A DNA stretch of 64,000 nt from contig NC_013131.1 in NCBI RefSeq assembly GCF_000024025.1, positions 7,316,001 to 7,380,000 on the forward strand, in the 5' to 3' direction. This document shows, in pieces, positions 54,246 through 64,000 of this stretch. Source of the DNA: Catenulispora acidiphila DSM 44928. Its GTDB lineage: Bacteria; Actinomycetota; Actinomycetes; Streptomycetales; Catenulisporaceae. Made by a program: the position numbers and the translations under genes. The notes under the pieces are model-generated. The model was not told where the DNA came from. It searched no databases and saw only the letters and a program-made list of their open reading frames with translations. The stretch's first letter is position 1. Each line of letters opens with the position of its first letter.

Positions 54246-55445
54246 TCAGTGCGGCAGCCGCGGCGCGACGGTGCGGGCGGCAAACGCGGACCCGAACACG
54301 AAGCGCATGGAGGGCCCGAACGTCGCCGCCGACGCCAGCCCGACCAGGTGCAACCCGGGGACCGAGGAGTCGAAGCCCGCACCGAGCATCGGCGGACCGT
54401 ACGATCCGCGCATGCCGCGCACCCGCCGGCGCAGCTCCTCGCCGAGCATCGTCAGATTCCGGACATCGACCTCGAAACCGGTCGCGGCAATTACGTGGTC
54501 TGTCTTGAGCTCCCGGCCGTCGGACAGCTCCAGCAGGAGCGCGTCGCCGTCGGGCTTCGCAGAGGTGATCCGGGTCCCGATGCGGATGTGCTCGGTGTCG
54601 AAAGACTTCTCAAACCGCTCGCGGACCCACCACGAACCCTCAGGGCCCAGCGTCTTGCGGACGACTTCCATGCGGTATCCCGCGGGCAGCCGCCGGAACA
54701 CGGCGGGCAGATCCCCCAACACCAAGTTGTAGTACCCCGGCCCGAGCCCGTTCTCCGGCTTGCGCAACCGCTGCCACAAAGTCGAGGGCAGATCGCCCGG
54801 CAAGCTGTTCCAAGCCAGCGCCCCGGTCCGCGCCACCAGCGTCACGTCCGCGCCCGCCTCGTCCAGCAGGACCGAGATCTCGATCGCCGCCTGCCCCGCG
54901 CCGACCACGGTGACCTGCTTGCCGGCGAAGCCGGACAGGTCGTTCACCGCGCTGCTGTGCAGCACCTGCGGCGCGCCGAGTCCGGCGAGCGCCTCGGGGA
55001 AGCGGGGGAAGGGCAGGAAGCCGGTGGCGAGGACCACTGAGCGCGAGCGCACCGAGGATCCGTCGGCCAGTTGCAGGGCGAACGCCGAGCCCTCGCGGTC
55101 GACGCGCACCACGTCGGTCTCGTGCAGGTCCGGTGCGGTCTGCTCGCGGAACCAGCGGCCGTAGGCGACGAACGTCTCGACCGGCGTGGGAATGCCGTGC
55201 CCGTAAGGCAGTCCCTCGATGCGGCAGTACTCCTTCAGCGTGTACTTGTCGCGCGGATCCGACAGGTGGGAGGCCCACGGCTCCGACTTGAGCTTCATGC
55301 CCAGCGGCATGTGCTCGGCCCAGGCCCGCATCGGCGTGCCGAACACCCGGGTGCGGGAGCCACGCGCCTTGGCGTGCGCCGCCACCGAGAGACCATAGGG
55401 CCCGGCACCGACCACGGCGGTGTCGAGGATCTCTATGCCTGTCAT
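54246..55445 (-). CDS. Flavin-containing monooxygenase-type oxidoreductase
   Basis: 399 residues. The N-terminal FAD-binding motif is VVGAGPYGLSVAAHAKARG (residues 11-29), the second (NADPH) Rossmann motif VVGAGQAAIEISVLLDEAG (about 181-199), and a central VLATGFLPF motif. The WASHLSDPRDKYTLKEYC block is shared with the lysine-hydroxylase and FMO-like group. It uses NADPH and O2 to oxygenate N, S or carbonyl groups; the substrate is unknown. ATG 55445 has AAGGAGAAGCGAGAAGCG-type sequence upstream. It is the first of a two-gene leftward unit with the ATP-grasp gene. Confidence 0.88.
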   Translation of the reverse strand: MTGIEILDTAVVGAGPYGLSVAAHAKARGSRTRVFGTPMRAWAEHMPLGMKLKSEPWASHLSDPRDKYTLKEYCRIEGLPYGHGIPTPVETFVAYGRWFREQTAPDLHETDVVRVDREGSAFALQLADGSSVRSRSVVLATGFLPFPRFPEALAGLGAPQVLHSSAVNDLSGFAGKQVTVVGAGQAAIEISVLLDEAGADVTLVARTGALAWNSLPGDLPSTLWQRLRKPENGLGPGYYNLVLGDLPAVFRRLPAGYRMEVVRKTLGPEGSWWVRERFEKSFDTEHIRIGTRITSAKPDGDALLLELSDGRELKTDHVIAATGFEVDVRNLTMLGEELRRRVRGMRGSYGPPMLGAGFDSSVPGLHLVGLASAATFGPSMRFVFGSAFAARTVAPRLPH

Positions 55446-56080
55446 CGCTTCTCGCTTCTCCTTGTTCCGATCAACCCGGGCACCCCGGCCCTAGGACCGG
55501 GCCTGCTCGAATTCGGTACTGACGTTCCGCCCCGCGCCCCCACGACCCACGCCCCGCGACCGGCGCCCCGGGGTTGGTCGGCCGGAGCCTACCTGCAAAA
55601 CGCGGGGCGATATCGCGGTGTTGCCGAAATGAAGATACCGGCCGCCGCATCCGGGACGTCGCGGACCTGCACAAAAACCCGGCCGCCGCCGCGATGCCCG
55701 CGTCGGGGGCGGAGATCGACTCCCGTCGCGGGCAGCCGGATGCCGGGCGCCGTGCCCGGTCGGGGGCGCCGGTCGGGCGACGCGAGCCGCCGACGGACAC
55801 CTGGCGCCGATCCGTAGCACTATGAACGGTTTCAGCGGTTTCGTCCCCCGACCACAGACCGCGTGCCAAGACGATCTTCGAACTTTGACATTCGACCCCG
55901 TGCACCCGTTGACGAACGGTGTGCGGGCAACTACTTTCCGGAAAGACGTCAGGGTTCTTAGAACACTCTTAGCAAATCCTGCACAAAACCTTGGCGTTTC
56001 GCGCTGGGCCCATGCCACCAAGCATCGGCGCACGCGCTCTCCCCGCACCCCCTTCGCACCACTCCCGCGAGAGGAAGCCC
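55446..56080. promoter_or_regulatory. Non-coding gap upstream of the FMO and M4 protease genes
   Basis: 635 bp with no credible gene. It should hold promoters for both divergent genes. I see TTGACA at 55885-55890 without a good -10 partner. At 55949-55971 the sequence TCAGGGTTCTTA-GAACACTCTTA resembles both regulatory elements of region 1 but matches neither exactly. Confidence 0.4.
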
Positions 56081-58735
56081 GTGAGATCGCAACACCCCCA
56101 CACCAAGCGCGGCCGTATGCCGCGACTGCTCGCCGTCGGCCTGGCCGTCAGCACCGCCGTCGCAGCCGGCATCACCGCGCTGGCCGCCGGACCCGCCACG
56201 GCGGCCGCAGCCGGGCAGACCGTCACCCCGAACGCGCAGGCTCTGGCCGTCCAGAGCGCCGACGCGCTCGTGGCGGCCCGGCCGGCGTTCCTGCACGCCA
56301 GCACGAGCGATCAGTTCGTGCGCCAGCAGGTCATCTCCTCCAACGGCGCGCAGTACGTGCCGTACCTGCGCACCTTCGCCGGTCTGCCGGTGGTCGGCGG
56401 CGACTTCGTCATCGCCACCAACAGCGCCGGCCAGGTCCTCTTCCAGTCGGTCGCCCAAGACCACGCGATCGGCGCGCTGTCGACCACCCCGACCCTGAGC
56501 ACCGCGCAGGCGGTCTCGGTGGCCTCCGGACAGCTGAAGTCGGTGTCCCAGGTCGAGGGCACGCAGCTGGTCGTGTACGCGCTGGGCTCGGGCCCGGCCG
56601 TCCTGGCCTGGGAGACCACGGTCGACGGCGTCGGCAGCGACGGCGTCAGCAGGCTGAGCGTGGACGTCGACGCCAAGACCGGCGCGGTCCTGCACACCCA
56701 GGAGCATGTCGAGCACGGCAGCGGCACCAGCGCGTGGAACGGCCCCAACCCGGTCCACATCGACACCTCCGGTTCGGGCAGCTCGTTCTCGATGAACACC
56801 CCGAACATCAGCAACATGCCCTGTCAGGACGCTGCGAACAACACCACGTTCACCAAGTCCTCCGACGTGTGGGGCAGCACTGACAAGACCAGCCGCGAGA
56901 CCGGCTGCGTGGACGCCCTGTACGGCGCGCAGACCGAGTTCAAGATGCTCGCCCAGTGGGACGGGCGCAACGGCATGGACGGCAACGGCGGCGCCTGGCC
57001 GATCCGCGTGGGCGACCAGGAGGAGAACGCCTACTACGACGGCAGCCAGGTCCAGATCGGCTACAACTCGCAGGGCCAGTGGATCGGCGCGATCGACGTC
57101 ATAGCCCACGAGATGGGCCACGGCGTGGACGACCACACCCCCGGCGGCATATCCGGCAGCGGCACCCAGGAGTTCGTCGCCGACACCTTCGGCGCCTCCA
57201 CCGAGTGGTTCGCCAACGAGCCCTCGCCGTACGACGTGCCGGACTTCACCGTCGGCGAGCAGATCAACCTCGAGGGCAGCGGCCCGATCCGCAACATGTA
57301 CAACCCCTCGGCCCTGGGCGACCCGAACTGCTACTCCAGCTCCATCCCGGGCTCGGAGGTGCACGCCGCGGCCGGTCCCGGCAACCACTGGTTCTACCTG
57401 GTGGCCGAGGGGACGAACCCGACCAACGGCCAGCCGACCAGCCCGACCTGCAACAGCTCCACGGTCACCGGCGTCGGCATCCAGAACGCCGAGAAGATCA
57501 TGTACAACGCGATGCTGCTGAAGACCTCGGGCGCCTCGTACCTGAAGTACCGCGTCTGGACCCTGCAGGCGGCCAAGACCCTGGACCCGACCTGCGCGGA
57601 GTTCAACACGGTGAAGGCGGCCTGGACCGCGGTCAGCGTCCCGGCCCAGTCTGGTGAGCCGACCTGCACCGCCAGCACCAACGACTTCTCGATGGCGGTC
57701 TCCCCGACCTCCGGCTCGGTCAACCCCGGCAGCTCGCTGACCGCGACCGTGTCCACCACCTTGACCAGCGGCTCGGCCCAGACGGTCGCGCTGAGCGCCT
57801 CCGGTCTGCCGGCCGGCGCCACCGCCTCGTTCAGCCCGTCGTCGGTCACCTCCGGCTCGACCTCGACGCTGACCCTGAGCACGGCCGCCAGCACGGCGCC
57901 GGGCAGCTACGCGGTGACCATCACCGGTACCGGTGCCTCGGCGACGCACACCGCGACGTTCACGCTGACGGTCAACGGCTCCGGTTCCGAGACCGTCTCG
58001 GTGACCAACCCGGGCAACCAGACCTCGACACAGGGCACCGCGATCAGCACCCTGCAGATCTCGGGCACCGACTCGGCGGGCAAGGCGCTGACCTACTCGG
58101 CCACCGGCCTGCCGGCCGGCCTGTCGATCAGCAGCTCCGGTGCGATCACCGGCATCCCGAGTGCCGCCGGCACCTCCAGCGTCACGGTGACGGCGTCCTC
58201 GGGCACCGCCTCGGGCAGCACCACCTTCAGCTGGGTGGTGAACCCGGTCAGCGGTGGCTGCACCGCGACACAGCTGCTGGGCAACCCCGGCTTCGAAACC
58301 GGTAGCGCGGCGCCGTGGACCGCCTCGGCGGGCGTCATCGACAGCAGCACCTCCGAGCCGGCTCACACCGGTTCGTGGAAGGCGTGGATGGACGGCTACG
58401 GCACCACCCACACCGACACCCTGTCGCAGAAGGTGACCATCCCGGCCACCTGCAAGACGGCCACCCTGGCCTTCTTCGTGCACATCGACACCTCGGAGAC
58501 CACCACCTCCACCGCCTTCGACAAGCTGTCGGTGCAGGTTCTGAACTCCGCCGGCACCGTGGTCGGCACTCTGGCGACGTACAGCAACCTGAACGCCGCC
58601 AGTGGCTACGTGTCGCACTCGTTCAATCTGGGCAGCTACATCGGCCAGACCATCAGCCTGAAGTTCACCGCCGCCGAGGACTCCTCTTTGCAGACGTCCT
58701 TCGTGATCGACGACTCCTCGCTGAACATCAACTGA
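56081..58735 (+). CDS. Secreted M4 (thermolysin-like) metalloprotease with Ig-like and jelly-roll tail
   Basis: 884 residues from GTG 56081 (GAGAGGAAG upstream). The signal peptide is basic then hydrophobic (LLAVGLAVSTAVAAGITALAAGPATA). FTP/PepSY-like propeptide follows to about 215, then the catalytic domain with HEMGH (zinc His pair and catalytic Glu) and the third zinc ligand in TQEFVADTFGAS. The His of EVHAAAGPGNHWFY lies in the C-terminal helical half. After about residue 530 come an Ig-like region, a He_PIG-like domain (LTYSATGLPAGLSISSSGAITG) and a final NPGFETG jelly-roll domain that may bind carbohydrate. It is an extracellular endopeptidase; the tail probably anchors it to substrate or wall. 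Confidence 0.94.
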   Translation: MRSQHPHTKRGRMPRLLAVGLAVSTAVAAGITALAAGPATAAAAGQTVTPNAQALAVQSADALVAARPAFLHASTSDQFVRQQVISSNGAQYVPYLRTFAGLPVVGGDFVIATNSAGQVLFQSVAQDHAIGALSTTPTLSTAQAVSVASGQLKSVSQVEGTQLVVYALGSGPAVLAWETTVDGVGSDGVSRLSVDVDAKTGAVLHTQEHVEHGSGTSAWNGPNPVHIDTSGSGSSFSMNTPNISNMPCQDAANNTTFTKSSDVWGSTDKTSRETGCVDALYGAQTEFKMLAQWDGRNGMDGNGGAWPIRVGDQEENAYYDGSQVQIGYNSQGQWIGAIDVIAHEMGHGVDDHTPGGISGSGTQEFVADTFGASTEWFANEPSPYDVPDFTVGEQINLEGSGPIRNMYNPSALGDPNCYSSSIPGSEVHAAAGPGNHWFYLVAEGTNPTNGQPTSPTCNSSTVTGVGIQNAEKIMYNAMLLKTSGASYLKYRVWTLQAAKTLDPTCAEFNTVKAAWTAVSVPAQSGEPTCTASTNDFSMAVSPTSGSVNPGSSLTATVSTTLTSGSAQTVALSASGLPAGATASFSPSSVTSGSTSTLTLSTAASTAPGSYAVTITGTGASATHTATFTLTVNGSGSETVSVTNPGNQTSTQGTAISTLQISGTDSAGKALTYSATGLPAGLSISSSGAITGIPSAAGTSSVTVTASSGTASGSTTFSWVVNPVSGGCTATQLLGNPGFETGSAAPWTASAGVIDSSTSEPAHTGSWKAWMDGYGTTHTDTLSQKVTIPATCKTATLAFFVHIDTSETTTSTAFDKLSVQVLNSAGTVVGTLATYSNLNAASGYVSHSFNLGSYIGQTISLKFTAAEDSSLQTSFVIDDSSLNIN

Positions 58736-58791
58736 CGTCCACGGACGTCACCTGACCTCCCCTGACGTCCGCTGACGCCAGCCGAAGTCCG

Positions 58792-58832
58792 GCGGCCGCC
58801 GGGCGATCCCTCCAGGGTCGCCCGGCGGCCGC
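58792..58832 (+). terminator. Strong hairpin after the M4 protease gene
   Basis: GCGGCCGCCGGGCGA (58792-58806) pairs perfectly with TCGCCCGGCGGCCGC (58818-58832); an inner CCC/GGG pair closes a TCCA loop. TGCTTGGTT follows. It lies 57 bases after the protease stop codon. Confidence 0.8.
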
Positions 58833-58929
58833 TGCTTGGTTCCGGCGGGGTCGCGCCGGCCTCGCCGGGATCGCCTCAGCGGGTCCGCCGGGTCGACACA
58901 CCGGGGACGACTGTGCGCGAATAGAGGAC

Positions 58930-59694
58930 ATGGACGATGCAACGGAATCCACGAAGACCGGTCTGCCGGAACGGATCCGGGCGTGCTTGTTCGACCTCGA
59001 CGGCGTCCTCACCGAGACGGCGAAGGTGCACGCCGCGGCGTGGAAGCAGATGTTCGACGCCTACCTGAAATCGCGCCCCGGGCCGTTCGTGCCCTTCGAT
59101 CCCGTGGCGGACTACGACCGGTACGTCGACGGCAAGACCAGGTCCGACGGGACCCGGTCGTTCCTGGCGTCGCGGAACATCAACCTGCCGGACGGCTCCC
59201 CCGACGACCCGCCGGGCACCGAGACGATCAACGGTCTCGGCAACGCCAAGAACGAGATCGTGCTGAAGCTGCTCGACACTCAGGGCGTCCATGTCTACGA
59301 GGGCTCGGTCCGCTTCCTCAAGGCCGTGCGCGCGGCCGGGCTGCACCGGGCGGTGGTCTCCTCCAGCGCCAACTGCGCCAACGTCCTGAAGGCGGCGGGG
59401 ATCGACGACATGTTCGAGGTCCGCATCGACGGCGTGACGATCGCCAAGGAGAACCTGCCGGGCAAACCCGCCCCGGACACCTACCTCGCCGCGGCCAAGA
59501 AGCTGGGTATCGACCCCGACCAGGCCGCGGTCTTCGAGGACGCGCTGGCCGGCGTGGAGGCCGGACGCTCCGGCGGCTTCGGGTTCGTCGTGGGCGTCGA
59601 CCGGGTCGGGCAGGCCGACGCCCTGCGCTCGTCCGGCGCCGACACTGTCGTCACCGACCTGGCCGATCTCCTGAAGCAGGAAGACCAGGCATGA
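58930..59694 (+). CDS. HAD-family beta-phosphoglucomutase
   Basis: 254 residues. The catalytic aspartates are in FDLDGVLT (Asp22, Asp24). [15 protein letters not shown] is HAD motif II, the Lys motif is in [13 protein letters not shown], and [12 protein letters not shown] is motif IV. The cap domain has the long [25 protein letters not shown] segment of beta-PGM proteins. It interconverts beta-glucose 1-phosphate and glucose 6-phosphate. ATG 58930 is in place. Its stop overlaps the start of the GH65 phosphorylase (ATGA), which supplies beta-glucose 1-phosphate, so the pair forms a disaccharide phosphorolysis pathway. Confidence 0.94.
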   Translation: MDDATESTKTGLPERIRACLFDLDGVLTETAKVHAAAWKQMFDAYLKSRPGPFVPFDPVADYDRYVDGKTRSDGTRSFLASRNINLPDGSPDDPPGTETINGLGNAKNEIVLKLLDTQGVHVYEGSVRFLKAVRAAGLHRAVVSSSANCANVLKAAGIDDMFEVRIDGVTIAKENLPGKPAPDTYLAAAKKLGIDPDQAAVFEDALAGVEAGRSGGFGFVVGVDRVGQADALRSSGADTVVTDLADLLKQEDQA

Positions 59695-62045
59695 TCGGGC
59701 ACCCGTTCTACGCGGTGGAGCCGTGGAGCCTGCGGGAAACGGAGATCGACCTCGACGTCCTGGGCCAGAGCGAATCGGTGTTCGCCCTGGGCAACGGCCA
59801 CATCGGCTGGCGGGGCAACCTCGACGAGGGTGAGCCGCACGGCCTGCCCGGCGCCTACCTCAACGGCGTCTACGAATCCCGGCCACTCCCCTATGCCGAG
59901 GCCGGGTACGGCGACCCGGAGGCGGGCCAGACCGTCATCAACGTCACCAACGGCAAGGTAATCCGCCTGCTGGTCGACGACGCGCCGTTCGACTTGCGGT
60001 ACGGACGCGTCCTGGACCACGAGCGCGTGCTGGACTTCCGCACCGGGCTGCTGGAGCGCCGGGTGACGTGGGAGTCCCCGATGGGCAAACGGGTGAAGGT
60101 CCACTCCTCCCGGCTGGTGTCGCTGGTCCAGCGGTCGGTCGCCGCGATCTGCTACGAGGTCGAGGCGGTCGACACCGAGCTGTGGGTGGTGCTCCAGTCC
60201 GAACTGGTCGCCAACGAGGCGCTGCCGGACGGCGCCGCCGATCCCCGGGTCGCGGCCGTCCTGAAGGCTCCGCTGGTTCCGGAGGAGAACAGCAGCCGGA
60301 CCGCCGGCGGGTTGCTGGTGCACCGGACCGCGGTGAGCGGGCTGCGGATCGCCGCCGCCATGGACCATCACATCCAGGCGCCGCCGTCGCTGAACGAGAC
60401 CGTGGAGAGCTTCGAGGACCTGGCGCGGTACACGGTGACCGCCGTCCTGAAGCCCGGCGAGCGGCTGCGGCTGATCAAGTACGTCACCTACGGCTGGTCG
60501 CAGGTCCGGTCCGAGCCCGCGGTGCGGGCGCAGGTAGAGGGCGCGCTGGCCGGCGCGGTCCGCACCGGCTGGGAGGGCCTGGTCGACCAGCAGCGGACCT
60601 ACCTGGACGACTTCTGGGCCCGCGCCGACGTCGAGGTCGAGGGGGACGCCGAGATCCAGCAGGCGGTGCGGTTCGCGCTGTTCCACGTGCTGCAGGCCGG
60701 CGCCCGAGCTGAGCACAGGGCCATCCCCGCCAAGGGACTGACCGGGACCGGGTACGACGGCCACGCGTTCTGGGACACCGAGACCTTCGTCCTCCCGATG
60801 CTGACCTACATCGTGCCGCAGGCGGCCGGCGACGCCCTGCGCTGGCGCTACGACACCCTGCCGCTGGCGAAGGAGCGCGCCCGCCAGCTCGGCCTGAAGG
60901 GCGCGGCGTTCCCGTGGCGAACCATCACCGGAGCCGAGTGCTCCGGATACTGGCCCGCCGGCACCGCGGCGTTCCACATCGACGCCGACATCGCCGCCGC
61001 CGCGGTCCGCTACGTCGGCGCCACCGGCGACACCGACTTCGAGAAGACCATCGGGCTGGAGCTGCTCATCCAGACGGCCCGGCTGTGGCGCTCGCTCGGC
61101 CACCACGACGGCCAAGGACGCTTCCGCATCGACGGCGTCACCGGACCCGACGAATACAGCGCCATCGCGGACAACAACGTCTATACAAACCTGATGGCGC
61201 AACACAATCTCGTCTCCGCCGCCACCGTCGCCGAGCGCTACTCGGACCGGGCCCTGGAATCCGGCGTCGACGCCGAAGAGGTGGCCTCCTGGCGCGACGC
61301 GGCCGCCGCGATGTACATCCCCTACGACGACGTCCTCGGCGTCCACCCCCAAGCCGAGGGCTTCACCTCGCACGAGATGTGGGACTTCGCCGGCACCCCG
61401 CCCGAGAAGTACCCGCTCCTGCTGCACTTCCCCTACTTCGACCTCTACCGCAAGCAGGTCGTCAAGCAAGCCGACCTGGTCCTGGCCATGGCTCTACGCG
61501 GCGAGGCCTTCACCGACGAACAGAAGTCCCGCAACTTCGCCTACTACGAAGCCCTCACCGTCCGCGACTCCTCCCTGTCGGCCTGCACCCAGGCAGTCAT
61601 GGCCGCCGAAGTCGGCCACCTCCAGCTAGCCGGCGACTACCTCGCCGAAGCCGCCCTCATGGACCTCGACGACCTCCAGCACAACACCCGCGACGGCCTC
61701 CACGTAGCCTCCCTCGCCGGCACCTGGGTCGCCCTCGTAGCCGGCCTGGCAGGCATGCGCGAACACGAAGGCACCCTGAGCTTCAAACCCCGCCTCCCCT
61801 CCGGCATCACGCGCCTGGCCGTGAACCTCTCCCTGCACGCAAGCAGACTCCGCGTGGAAATCACCGCCAACACCGTCACCTACCAGCTCCAAGACGGCTC
61901 ATCCCTCCGCATCCTGCACCACGACGAGCCCATCGACGTCACCGCCGACACCCCGATCACCCGCCCCATCGCCCGCATCCCCCCCGCCCCACCCCTGCAC
62001 CAGCCACCGGGACGCGCGCCGCTACGGCGGGATGCGCCGCAGTAG
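59691..62045 (+). CDS. GH65-family glycoside phosphorylase (maltose/trehalose/kojibiose type)
   Basis: 784 residues. The N-terminal domain starts [32 protein letters not shown]. The (alpha/alpha)6 catalytic domain has [17 protein letters not shown] and [19 protein letters not shown], with the general-acid Glu near residue 488. [25 protein letters not shown] follows. Phosphorolysis of a disaccharide releases beta-glucose 1-phosphate for the coupled beta-phosphoglucomutase. The specific sugar (maltose, trehalose or kojibiose) cannot be read by eye. ATG 59691 overlaps the HAD gene stop. The last 30 residues are Pro-rich. Confidence 0.93.
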   Translation: MIGHPFYAVEPWSLRETEIDLDVLGQSESVFALGNGHIGWRGNLDEGEPHGLPGAYLNGVYESRPLPYAEAGYGDPEAGQTVINVTNGKVIRLLVDDAPFDLRYGRVLDHERVLDFRTGLLERRVTWESPMGKRVKVHSSRLVSLVQRSVAAICYEVEAVDTELWVVLQSELVANEALPDGAADPRVAAVLKAPLVPEENSSRTAGGLLVHRTAVSGLRIAAAMDHHIQAPPSLNETVESFEDLARYTVTAVLKPGERLRLIKYVTYGWSQVRSEPAVRAQVEGALAGAVRTGWEGLVDQQRTYLDDFWARADVEVEGDAEIQQAVRFALFHVLQAGARAEHRAIPAKGLTGTGYDGHAFWDTETFVLPMLTYIVPQAAGDALRWRYDTLPLAKERARQLGLKGAAFPWRTITGAECSGYWPAGTAAFHIDADIAAAAVRYVGATGDTDFEKTIGLELLIQTARLWRSLGHHDGQGRFRIDGVTGPDEYSAIADNNVYTNLMAQHNLVSAATVAERYSDRALESGVDAEEVASWRDAAAAMYIPYDDVLGVHPQAEGFTSHEMWDFAGTPPEKYPLLLHFPYFDLYRKQVVKQADLVLAMALRGEAFTDEQKSRNFAYYEALTVRDSSLSACTQAVMAAEVGHLQLAGDYLAEAALMDLDDLQHNTRDGLHVASLAGTWVALVAGLAGMREHEGTLSFKPRLPSGITRLAVNLSLHASRLRVEITANTVTYQLQDGSSLRILHHDEPIDVTADTPITRPIARIPPAPPLHQPPGRAPLRRDAPQ

Positions 62046-62129
62046 GGACGAGCCAAAAAGGCCGACGCCGGCTCCACTGCCACAGCAGCAGAGCCGACGT
62101 CAGCCGCACTCGTACCTACACCTACCTAC

Positions 62130-62636
62130 CTATGCCTCGGCCCGCCGAGGCAGCTTCCAGTTCGGCCGCGGGTAGTGGCAGGTGTAGCCGTTCGGATACC
62201 GCTGCAGGTAGTCCTGGTGCTCTGGCTCGGCCTCCCAGAAGTCGCCCGCAGGCGTGACCTCGGTAACGACCTTGCCCGGCCACAACCCCGAGGCCTCGAC
62301 ATCCGCAATGGTGTCCTCAGCAACGCGCTTCTGCTCATCGTTCAGGTAGAAGATCGCCGACCGGTAGCTCCGCCCCCGGTCCTCGCCCTGCCGATCCCGC
62401 GTCGTCGGGTCATGGATCTGAAAGAAGAACTCCAGCAGCGCCCGATAATCGGTCACCTCAGGGTCATACCCGATCTCAATCGACTCCGCATGGTCACCAT
62501 GATTGCGGTACGTAGCATTCGGCGTATCCCCACCGGAGTACCCGACCCGCGTAGAAACAACACCAGGCTCACGCCGGAGGAGCTCCTCCATCCCCCAGAA
62601 GCAGCCTCCGGCAAGAATCGCCCTCTCGGTGGCCAT
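62130..62636 (-). CDS. msrA: Peptide methionine sulfoxide reductase A
   Basis: 168 residues. The catalytic motif [12 protein letters not shown] has Cys12, and [34 protein letters not shown] and [27 protein letters not shown] are family hallmarks. The C-terminal region lacks extra recycling Cys except in TCHYPRP, so it may use thioredoxin or mycoredoxin with few Cys. It repairs methionine-S-sulfoxide in proteins. ATG 62636 has GAGGAG upstream; ATG 62663 gives a spurious leader. It is convergent with the GH65 gene. Confidence 0.95.
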   Translation of the reverse strand: MATERAILAGGCFWGMEELLRREPGVVSTRVGYSGGDTPNATYRNHGDHAESIEIGYDPEVTDYRALLEFFFQIHDPTTRDRQGEDRGRSYRSAIFYLNDEQKRVAEDTIADVEASGLWPGKVVTEVTPAGDFWEAEPEHQDYLQRYPNGYTCHYPRPNWKLPRRAEA

Positions 62637-62951
62637 CTCAACTCCTCTTCCTGTGCTGGTCACTACGAGCTTTCGCTAGCCCTACCTGTAACAACAGGGT
62701 AGGTGCAGATGCTTCCCGCGCATGGCGACGCAGCCCGTGGCGCCTCACACACGTCGGTGGAAGCCGGAACGCACCGACGTCTCGGAAACCGCCGTGATCC
62801 CCGCCACGGTCCTCGCCGACGACGGCTGGGGCCTCCCGGCCAGCAGCCCTCCGGCGGCTGACCGCCGAGCTCATAGGAACGGGCTGCGCGCGGGTGTCCG
62901 CGCGCAGCCCGGGACATGCCGGCGCAGGGCCGACTCGGCATCGAGCGTTGG
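62637..62951. other. 315-bp gap between msrA and the RHS protein
   Basis: No gene with a ribosome binding site or recognisable protein family is visible on either strand. In an RHS toxin locus an immunity gene would be expected downstream of the RHS stop (here to the left); I do not see one here. Confidence 0.5.
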
Positions 62952-64000
62952 TCAGGGAATCAGATGCCAAGCCAAGTGAACAACCGACTCACCGGCCTCT
63001 CCGACTACCTCCGGGATTCCGAATCTCTGCACGACTATCGCGATACCGCCCGCGGGGCCGCCTCCCACTCCGATCGCGAAGGATCCGAGCGCCTTGTTCG
63101 TCTCTTCGGGCTTGCCGGCGAGGGCGAAGGAGAGGGCTGCCATGCCCGCGGTCGCCGTCGACGCGTACGACGCGGCCGCTCCGATGCCCGCCGGTCCCAG
63201 GTCGCCCTCACCGGTTTCCACTCCGGCCATTGCCCCGGCATAGGCCACGACAGAGGTGAACCCGAACTTGGCGCTGACGCCCTCGAACCACTCGCCGTGT
63301 CCTTCCCACCCATCCCGGGAGAGGAACTCTTTTTTGAACCAGGCCCCGCTCCCTTCGAAGTCCCAATTCTGGTTCTCGCACGTGATGTGGCCGGCGCCGC
63401 TCGGACAGTCCGGGTTCAACACGTCCCGGGAAGCCGTCGAGACCGCCCCCGCACTCGCCCCAGCGACATCGCTGAGGCACGTGCCCCACGAGAACGGGTT
63501 CAGCCCGCAGTGGTGCTTGGCCTTCGCGGCGGCGGCGGCAGCCGCGGCGGCCGCTTGTTCGCGGGCGAGGTCGGCGGCCGCTTCGGCGCTGAGCATCGCG
63601 GCGCGGGCGGCGGACTCGGCTGCGGCATAGGAGGGGTTGACGTAGTCGAGGTAGCAGGACTGGTTGGAGCAGGAGCCCGGGTCTGACGCGCCGTCGCTCC
63701 CGCCGTTGGTGCTGCCTCCGTGGTCGGTGGTGGTCGTTCCGGGAGTGTGGGTGTCGGTCGAGGACTTCTGCATGCGGGGCATGCCGGCGATGCACTGTTG
63801 CACCGTCGCGGCGTCGCCGTTGCAGCCGGTGCCGGGGTCCTCGACCCGCTTGCCGGTGGGGTCCGAGTCGGTGACCGGGTTGTCGGCGGCGTAGCTGTAG
63901 CCGCCCATCTGGCTGGGATCGTTGGCCTCCAGGATGGGGTCGGTGGACAGGAAGCGGCCGGTGACCGGGTCGTACTGCCGGGCGCCGAGCGTCTCGATGC
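62952..64000 (-). CDS. RHS-repeat protein, C-terminal part (5' end beyond window)
   Basis: The frame is open to the right edge, so the start is missing. The first residues seen include LGARQYDPVTGRFLSTDPI, then YSYAADNPVTDSDPTG, the conserved end of RHS cores. After this comes a roughly 300-residue variable tail: a Gly/Ser/Thr linker with Cys pairs (CSNQSCYLDY), an Ala-rich helix (AAADLAREQAAAAAAAAAAK), a segment with HHCGLNPFSWGTCLSDVAGASAG, and a mostly hydrophobic Gly-rich end. I recognise no known toxin domain, and no active-site motif stands out. It could be a polymorphic toxin, a wall-associated RHS protein, or a degenerate tail. Confidence 0.85.
   Translation of the reverse strand, partial: IETLGARQYDPVTGRFLSTDPILEANDPSQMGGYSYAADNPVTDSDPTGKRVEDPGTGCNGDAATVQQCIAGMPRMQKSSTDTHTPGTTTTDHGGSTNGGSDGASDPGSCSNQSCYLDYVNPSYAAAESAARAAMLSAEAAADLAREQAAAAAAAAAAKAKHHCGLNPFSWGTCLSDVAGASAGAVSTASRDVLNPDCPSGAGHITCENQNWDFEGSGAWFKKEFLSRDGWEGHGEWFEGVSAKFGFTSVVAYAGAMAGVETGEGDLGPAGIGAAASYASTATAGMAALSFALAGKPEETNKALGSFAIGVGGGPAGGIAIVVQRFGIPEVVGEAGESVVHLAWHLIP

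Noticed and set aside
55949-55971. TCAGGGTTCTTA followed by GAACACTCTTA before the M4 protease gene, resembling both region 1 elements
   Set aside because: Neither matches its consensus exactly: the first has CTTA for CTGA and the second lacks the GTAAC half of the TetR palindrome. It lies far from the island, so I treat it as chance.
62663-62941. Candidate immunity gene next to the RHS protein
   Set aside because: The frames are Arg/Pro/Gly-rich without a ribosome binding site or hydrophobic core; they look like shadows of GC-rich non-coding DNA.

Overview
The window is GC-rich DNA with GTG and TTG starts, long GC3-biased genes and a mycothiol-biosynthesis gene (mshB). This points to a filamentous actinomycete, possibly a Catenulispora- or Streptomyces-like organism; the genus is a guess. 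No rRNA, tRNA, CRISPR array or insertion sequence was recognised.

Region 1 (1 to about 34 kb) looks like a specialised-metabolism island that continues past the left edge. It carries an UnbV-like secreted protein (cut at base 1), three DUF1702 proteins, an SgcJ-like SnoaL-fold protein, a cytochrome P450, a DUF5987/GMC oxidoreductase pair, an FAD monooxygenase, two SDRs, an AhpD-like protein, four DinB/mycothiol-type proteins, MshB, and a carotenoid-oxygenase-fold protein that seems to lack all four iron-binding histidines. UnbV, DUF1702 and SgcJ-type families are, from memory, associated with actinobacterial enediyne-type clusters, but no polyketide synthase lies in the window. A 1,837-residue single-chain acyl-CoA carboxylase sits in the middle. 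Regulators are two paralogous TetR proteins, two paralogous AraC-type proteins and an ECF sigma factor with a SnoaL-like tail.

Two regulatory signatures stand out in region 1. An 18-bp palindrome is shared by the promoter of the first TetR gene and that of the carotenoid-oxygenase-like gene. A short palindrome, TCAG-N4-CTGA, recurs between genes from 2.9 to 30.5 kb.

Region 2 (34 to 38.8 kb) holds a translationally coupled signalling pair: a receiver domain fused to a thioredoxin-reductase-like protein without its CxxC, and a cyclic-nucleotide-domain histidine kinase. Next to it is the deletion scar of an ECF sigma factor and its partner gene.

Region 3 (38.8 to 55.4 kb) is an exopolysaccharide/glycan locus: polysaccharide deacetylase, GT2 and GT4 glycosyltransferases, a very large membrane protein, a flippase, a secreted clan GH-A hydrolase, an ATP-grasp protein and a flavin monooxygenase. 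It includes a single-pass membrane protein whose cytoplasmic part has eight copies of a TLLGRLxLSEP motif.

Region 4 (55.4 to 64 kb) has a secreted M4 metalloprotease, a beta-phosphoglucomutase/GH65 phosphorylase operon, MsrA, and the C-terminal end of an RHS-repeat protein cut by the right edge.
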